Both the position numbers and the translations under genes were made by a program. The notes under the pieces are model-generated. The model was not told where the DNA came from. It saw only the letters and a program-made list of their open reading frames with translations, and did not search any database. A stretch of DNA of 64,000 nucleotides. It comes from a virus. The stretch spans positions 27,441 to 91,440 of IMG/VR virus record IMGVR_UViG_3300028569_000022. One strand, 5' to 3'. Shown here in pieces: positions 60,335 through 64,000 of the stretch; within the stretch, counting starts at the first letter, position 1; the number at the start of each line of letters is the position of its first letter.

Positions 60335-61264
60335 ATGACAAATAAATTCGATACATTACTAGACAATCTGTTATCAGAGATGGCTGCTACTACAAATTAT
60401 GATCCATCTTCAATGGGAGACAAAATTGCACAAAAAGTTTCAGATCTCCCAGGAAGTTCTCAACATTGGAAATATTTACAGCAATTAAGCGCAGATGTGA
60501 GAAAAGACATTGTTAAAAAAATTATTCAAAACGTTTTTACTGATAATGAAGATAATACGTATTCATTGAGCATTGATAACGTAGGAGATCTTAAAACTGC
60601 CATCGTTGCTGCAATTAAGCGTGTATCTGAAACTAATCCAGAATTTAAGGCAACAAGCGGTACTATTATTAAATTTTTAGCTGATAGACTTGCAAACAAA
60701 GACCTTTTAGGCAACGTTAAATATACCACAGCAAGAGGAGAAGACATTGTATTGGATAAAGATGTAACTCAACAAGACGTTAAGAATGCATTAAAACGCG
60801 CATTATCTCCTGACTCTCTTGAAGATGGTGACTCTATTGAGGATAGCGATCCAACCGAATCCAATCAAGAGGAGCCAAGTGAGGTTTCTGCCTCCAAACA
60901 ATCTTATGATCCTTCAAGAGATTATTATTTAAAAAAATACGAAGAGATTAAATCAGGAACACTAAAAGGTGACTTGCAGGTTGCTTATGATAGAATCGAA
61001 CCATTCTCAGGAGAAGTTCATTCAGGCAGTGAATTTGCCAAACTTTTAAAAAATAGTAATTTGCCAATTAGTTTTCTCAGACAATTGTTTGAGTTAGATG
61101 TATTAGAACTTGCTGATGGTGATGATTTACCAGATGTTGGAGACACAAAGGGCTTCGATGAAACTGAGAGAGATTATATGGAACGTATTACAAAAGGAGC
61201 TAGAGAAGATTATGACCGATCTTCTCCTGCTGGGCGCTTTGGTGGAGAAGACGTCTTTGGTTAA
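60335..61264 (+). CDS. Unknown phage protein with disordered central linker
   Basis: 309 residues. N-terminal helix MTNKFDTLLDNLLSEMAATT is of the short amphipathic type seen at the start of the 23282 protein (NPLSSLYEQILISEA). About 70-155 is a helical domain (ADVRKDIVKKIIQNVFTDNE; LKTAIVAAIKRVSETNPEFK). About 160-190 is a Ser/Asp/Glu linker. About 195-309 is a second helical part (LPISFLRQLFELDVLELADG) ending GRFGGEDVFG. No recognised motif. Own late-type box. A head-internal or assembly protein is conceivable, not shown. Confidence 0.62.
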   Translation: MTNKFDTLLDNLLSEMAATTNYDPSSMGDKIAQKVSDLPGSSQHWKYLQQLSADVRKDIVKKIIQNVFTDNEDNTYSLSIDNVGDLKTAIVAAIKRVSETNPEFKATSGTIIKFLADRLANKDLLGNVKYTTARGEDIVLDKDVTQQDVKNALKRALSPDSLEDGDSIEDSDPTESNQEEPSEVSASKQSYDPSRDYYLKKYEEIKSGTLKGDLQVAYDRIEPFSGEVHSGSEFAKLLKNSNLPISFLRQLFELDVLELADGDDLPDVGDTKGFDETERDYMERITKGAREDYDRSSPAGRFGGEDVFG

Positions 61265-61342
61265 TTCCGCATAAAGCTAAAATACAAGAAACATATATTA
61301 GTTTGTTTCTCTTTGCTGAGCGTTTGTAATAAGTAGTGTTCA

Positions 61343-62497
61343 ATGAATATATACACTTACGATTTTGAAGTACAAACGATGGTTACTATGTTCGTCAATG
61401 CGATGAGCGATATCGTAATTAAACGTTTTAATGTAAATAAACAATCAAGAGATCAAATAAAAACAAGAATTGTATATGCTCCAAAACAAAGAGTGCTGAA
61501 CGATTTACTAAACCGAGATCAAAATTTAATTTTGCCTGTAATTGCTTGCAATATTGCTGGAATGACGAGAGACAACACCAGAGTTTATAATAAAATATTA
61601 GGAACATTCCAGCAAACAAACCGTGGAACAACGACTCACGAAGAAACTCCTCTTCCAATTGACCTTGCTATTAATATTTCAATCATGACTCGGTATCAAG
61701 CCGATATGGACCAAATATTAACTCATTTAATTCCATATATCAATCCATATTTTGTGGTGTCTTGGAGAACTCCAGCAAGACCTGATTTTGAGATTCGCTC
61801 AAAAGTTGAGTGGAACGGAAATACTAATATTACATATCCAACAGATTTAAATGCAACACAAGTAGCAAGAGTTGTTGCTGACTTATCGTTTGTATTTAAA
61901 GGTTGGATTTTTAAAGCAAAATCAGACGAAGATGTAGGCACTATATACACAATTCACACAACGTACAACGAAAGTATACCAGGTATTCCGGCTGAATTCC
62001 TACTTCCTGATGAAATTAGAACTTCTACGGAACAGATGGATTATCGATTTATAAATGGAGCAAAACCTCAACCAACAATGGTTGAACCGTATATAACCAA
62101 AGTTGCTAAGTCAGAAAAATTTCGAGTAGTTGGGTCTGGATTTACTGTACTAACAAATGTATATTTGTCTGGAATCCCATTTGCTGTTGATTCTACTGAA
62201 TGGAATCCTTTATCTGGTATTCCGAGTCTGTCTGCAGATTATCCTCCGTTTACCGCAATAAAGTTATTAACTTCAGATTGGTGGTATGACAAAGACCACA
62301 TGGTCACGTTTATTATGCCATCAGCATCTACTGCAGGAATGTTTGATGTTGTTATAGAGGGTCCTGTTGGATATGGATCTTTGACAGCTAACGTAAGAAA
62401 CAACACATTTAACCCACATGTTGTCGGAACTCCTCAATATGATTCGTATGTTCCGTACAACCCTCCTTATTTATCCGGGATTGAAATTATCCCTTAA
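61343..62497 (+). CDS. Tail sheath stabiliser (T4 gp15-like) with IPT/TIG-like C-terminal domain
   Basis: 384 residues. Residues 1-240 match the T4-type gp15 plan as I recall it: VTMFVNAMSDIVIKRFNVNK, TRIVYAPKQRVLNDLLNRDQ, NLILPVIACNIAGMTRDNTR and VYNKILGTFQ, then LPIDLAINISIMTRYQADMD and WRTPARPDFEIRSKVEWNGN. Such proteins cap the sheath at the neck end. The C-terminal 120 residues (EPYITKVAKSEKFRVVGSGF...GMFDVVIEGPVGYGSLTANV) read like an IPT/TIG Ig-fold, an addition absent from T4 gp15. Followed by two fibre-like genes. Confidence 0.68.
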   Translation: MNIYTYDFEVQTMVTMFVNAMSDIVIKRFNVNKQSRDQIKTRIVYAPKQRVLNDLLNRDQNLILPVIACNIAGMTRDNTRVYNKILGTFQQTNRGTTTHEETPLPIDLAINISIMTRYQADMDQILTHLIPYINPYFVVSWRTPARPDFEIRSKVEWNGNTNITYPTDLNATQVARVVADLSFVFKGWIFKAKSDEDVGTIYTIHTTYNESIPGIPAEFLLPDEIRTSTEQMDYRFINGAKPQPTMVEPYITKVAKSEKFRVVGSGFTVLTNVYLSGIPFAVDSTEWNPLSGIPSLSADYPPFTAIKLLTSDWWYDKDHMVTFIMPSASTAGMFDVVIEGPVGYGSLTANVRNNTFNPHVVGTPQYDSYVPYNPPYLSGIEIIP

Positions 62498-62512
62498 TTT
62501 ATATAAAAACAT

Positions 62513-62911
62513 ATGTCTGACGCACTCAATACTTCCGTTCAAGAACTAAGCTCCGAAGAAGCTGACCGAACAGTTTTAACCTTTGTTACTGATGAATCAG
62601 TTCTTCCAACTTTAACGTATTTTGCATATGGCATGGTTGGAAGTTCATTTGATGAAGCTGGAGAAATTTCTGCTGATATTATAAACCAAACCGATCTGCT
62701 TATGTATAACAGGCTTCTTTCTCGTAATTCTAAGCCTAAAACAATGAAAATCTATATAAACCGATCAATTAGAGCTGTTGTGACGTTTGGATCTGTGCGA
62801 ACTGGAACAACTTTCGGTTATAAGCCTGATGAGTTAGTTAATACTGACAAGTTTCTTGTTGGGGCGTTTACATCCGGTTCGATAAATTTTACTTTATCAG
62901 TTACTTCGTGA
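62513..62911 (+). CDS. Fibre-type protein with FGY module
   Basis: 132 residues. Helical/acidic N-terminus (DALNTSVQELSSEEADRTVL), then a beta part with MKIYINRSIRAVVTFGSVRT, GTTFGYKPDELVNTDKFLVG and AFTSGSINFTLSV. The block I-x-x-x-[IF]-R-A-x-V-x-F-x-x-x-R-x-G-x-x-FGY...G-x-F-x-x-G-x-x-[DN] is shared with the 7711 and 48753 proteins. In this protein the module stands at the C-terminus without a stalk. Probably virion. Confidence 0.65.
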   Translation: MSDALNTSVQELSSEEADRTVLTFVTDESVLPTLTYFAYGMVGSSFDEAGEISADIINQTDLLMYNRLLSRNSKPKTMKIYINRSIRAVVTFGSVRTGTTFGYKPDELVNTDKFLVGAFTSGSINFTLSVTS

Positions 62912-62945
62912 AATAATTTCTATATCACAAAATATATTAACTGAT

Positions 62946-62955
62946 TTAATAAATA
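62946..62955 (+). promoter_or_regulatory. Late-promoter-like box
   Basis: TTAATAAATA five bases before the ATG at 62961. Confidence 0.4.
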
Positions 62956-62960
62956 CTAAT

Positions 62961-63383
62961 ATGTCAGATAGAAAAATTTCTCAATTACGAAGTGTCGCTA
63001 ATATTGAGTACAATGATGTAATTCCAATTGTACAGAACGGAACTACATATAAAGTTTCTATTGATCAACTAGTAGCCTTAGGCAGCAAAAAGATACTGAT
63101 GCAAGAGAGTTTTAATGCTATTAGTAGAATGTCGTATTTGGTTAGTACTGCAGTTGTAGATATAACTGCAACTCTTCCGGCTGAACCGTTGGTAGGCGAT
63201 TATATTACGTTTGCTGATCCGTTTGTTACATGGAATTCTAGCCCCTTTACCATAAATAATAATAATAAAATGATACATGGACTTTCAGAACCTTTGATAT
63301 GTAACGTTAAAGGATTAACGTTTACATTAACATATGTTGGTGAATCTGTTGGTGGAACCAACATGGGATGGAGGGTAGATTAA
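62961..63383 (+). CDS. Small tail/fibre protein
   Basis: 140 residues. Opens with [20 protein letters not shown] followed by [20 protein letters not shown], the KISQL...D.IPIV.....KVS...L adaptor pattern that starts many phage tail fibre and decoration proteins. The remainder is beta-rich ([40 protein letters not shown]) and comparable in layout to the end of the 2943 protein. The stop shares a base with the next ATG. Confidence 0.68.
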   Translation: MSDRKISQLRSVANIEYNDVIPIVQNGTTYKVSIDQLVALGSKKILMQESFNAISRMSYLVSTAVVDITATLPAEPLVGDYITFADPFVTWNSSPFTINNNNKMIHGLSEPLICNVKGLTFTLTYVGESVGGTNMGWRVD

Positions 63384-64000
63384 TGTTATTATCAAATCTA
63401 TTTCATCCGCTTTCTGTTACAATACACAACAATATACCTGAAGCTTGTTGTGATGGACAAACGTCTCCTGAATTGTTGACGGATATTTTAGTTCGAAACC
63501 CTCTTGGAATTTATCATTATGGAGAAGTTATTCCTCCTGGAACAAAATTAGAAACAATTTTAAGAAACATATTGAGCGAAGAATGTAGAGGATGTTGTGA
63601 AGAGCCAACACCTACTCCAACGATTACTCCAACTGTTACAATTACTCCTACTCCAACGATTACGATTACTCCTACTCCAACGATTACAATTACTCCTACA
63701 CCGACGATTACTCCAACGGTTACAATTACTCCTACTCCAACGATTACTCCAACGGTTACAATTACTCCTACACCGACTAAGACTGTAACTCCTACACCGA
63801 CGATTACTCCAACGGTTACAATTACTCCTACTCCAACGATTACTCCAACGATTACTCCTACTCCGACTAAGACTCCAGCTGGTTCAGTAACTCCTACACC
63901 GACGATTACTCCAACGGTTACAATTACACCTACACCGACTAAGACTGTAACTCCTACACCGACGATTACTCCAGCGGTTACAATTACACCTACACCGAGT
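63383..64000 (+). CDS. Fibre-type protein with Pro/Thr/Ile/Val stalk, truncated at right edge
   Basis: 206 codons open to the last base, so the gene continues beyond the window. ATG overlaps the previous stop by one base (TAATG). Residues 1-73 are a globular N-terminus ([40 protein letters not shown]) with Cys pairs (EACCDG and ECRGCC). From residue 74 the rest is a [12 protein letters not shown]-type repeat. Overall plan matches the stalked proteins at 1909, 7711 and 48753. Confidence 0.8.
   Translation, partial: MLLSNLFHPLSVTIHNNIPEACCDGQTSPELLTDILVRNPLGIYHYGEVIPPGTKLETILRNILSEECRGCCEEPTPTPTITPTVTITPTPTITITPTPTITITPTPTITPTVTITPTPTITPTVTITPTPTKTVTPTPTITPTVTITPTPTITPTITPTPTKTPAGSVTPTPTITPTVTITPTPTKTVTPTPTITPAVTITPTPS
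63605..64000 (+). repeat. Tandem Pro/Thr-coding repeat
   Basis: Nested units of attactcctac(t/a)cc(a/g)acg and attactccaacggttaca in variable order, about 18-36 nt, with larger blocks repeated nearly exactly (63770-63810 against 63890-63930 and 63945-63985). Runs off the right edge, so its length is unknown and assembly may be uncertain. Confidence 0.9.

Noticed and set aside
1-64000. tRNA or rRNA genes
   Set aside because: Gaps between genes were scanned by eye for cloverleaf-like stems and conserved T-loop sequence; none was convincing.

Overview
The window is a segment of an AT-rich, tailed, contractile-tail phage genome of the T4 superfamily. It carries recognisable T4-type structural genes: portal gp20, neck proteins gp13 and probably gp14, head-completion nuclease gp4, a gp5-type hub/spike protein and a gp15-type sheath stabiliser. 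It also carries auxiliary genes typical of aquatic T4-like phages: nrdA/nrdB, hsp20, phoH, a DUF2693-like protein, and fibres with Tail Collar, S74 and Mtd-like N-terminal domains. Few genes have Shine-Dalgarno sequences. Many start 5-20 nt downstream of a TTAAATAA, GATAAATAA or TATAAATA box that resembles T4 late promoters. The host cannot be read from the sequence. No tRNA, rRNA, CRISPR array, integrase or reverse transcriptase was seen. All names are from reading motifs; no database search was possible.

Layout. 1-3.6 kb: virion-type proteins, one with a Pro/Thr stalk. 3.6-8.8 kb (minus): DUF6378-like protein, repeat-rich Tail Collar fibre, two further fibre-type proteins. 8.9-15.1 kb (plus): small genes, nrdB, an nrdA broken into two genes by a split intein with an HNH endonuclease gene between the halves, a YdjM-like membrane protein, hsp20. 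15.2-23.2 kb: four large adhesin-like proteins (PKD, LamG, NHL-type modules). 23.3-27.1 kb: acidic protein, neck-type proteins, fucosyltransferase-like enzyme. 27.2-31.9 kb (minus): fibre proteins, a glycosyltransferase-like protein, three short genes and a long coiled-coil fibre. 31.9-32.3 kb: a structured 400-base non-coding stretch. 32.3-33.8 kb: small genes and a membrane coiled-coil protein. 33.9-41.6 kb (minus): a seven-gene glycosyltransferase/methyltransferase cluster. 41.6-44.0 kb (minus): small unknowns. 44.1-47.8 kb: portal, gp13, unknown, gp4. 47.8-51.6 kb (minus): S74 fibre, Pro/Thr fibre, another fibre. 51.6-57.8 kb: Gly-rich protein, gp5-like hub with inserted lytic-type domains, zinc-motif spike-like protein. 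57.8-59.9 kb (minus): two unknowns and phoH. 60.0-64.0 kb: small proteins, gp15-like protein, fibre proteins, and a Pro/Thr-repeat gene running off the right edge.

The standout system is the fractured nrdA. The two halves encode NrdA-N/IntN and IntC/NrdA-C. The split lies immediately before the catalytic thiyl-radical cysteine. The free-standing HNH gene sits exactly between the intein halves, and a perfect 14-bp hairpin ends at its start codon. A second theme is glycobiology: two GlcNAc-transferase-family (PF11397-like) enzymes, a PLOD-like glycosyltransferase, a three-domain methyltransferase/HtrL/GT-A fusion and other transferases share the genome with several mucin-like Thr/Pro virion proteins that could be their targets.
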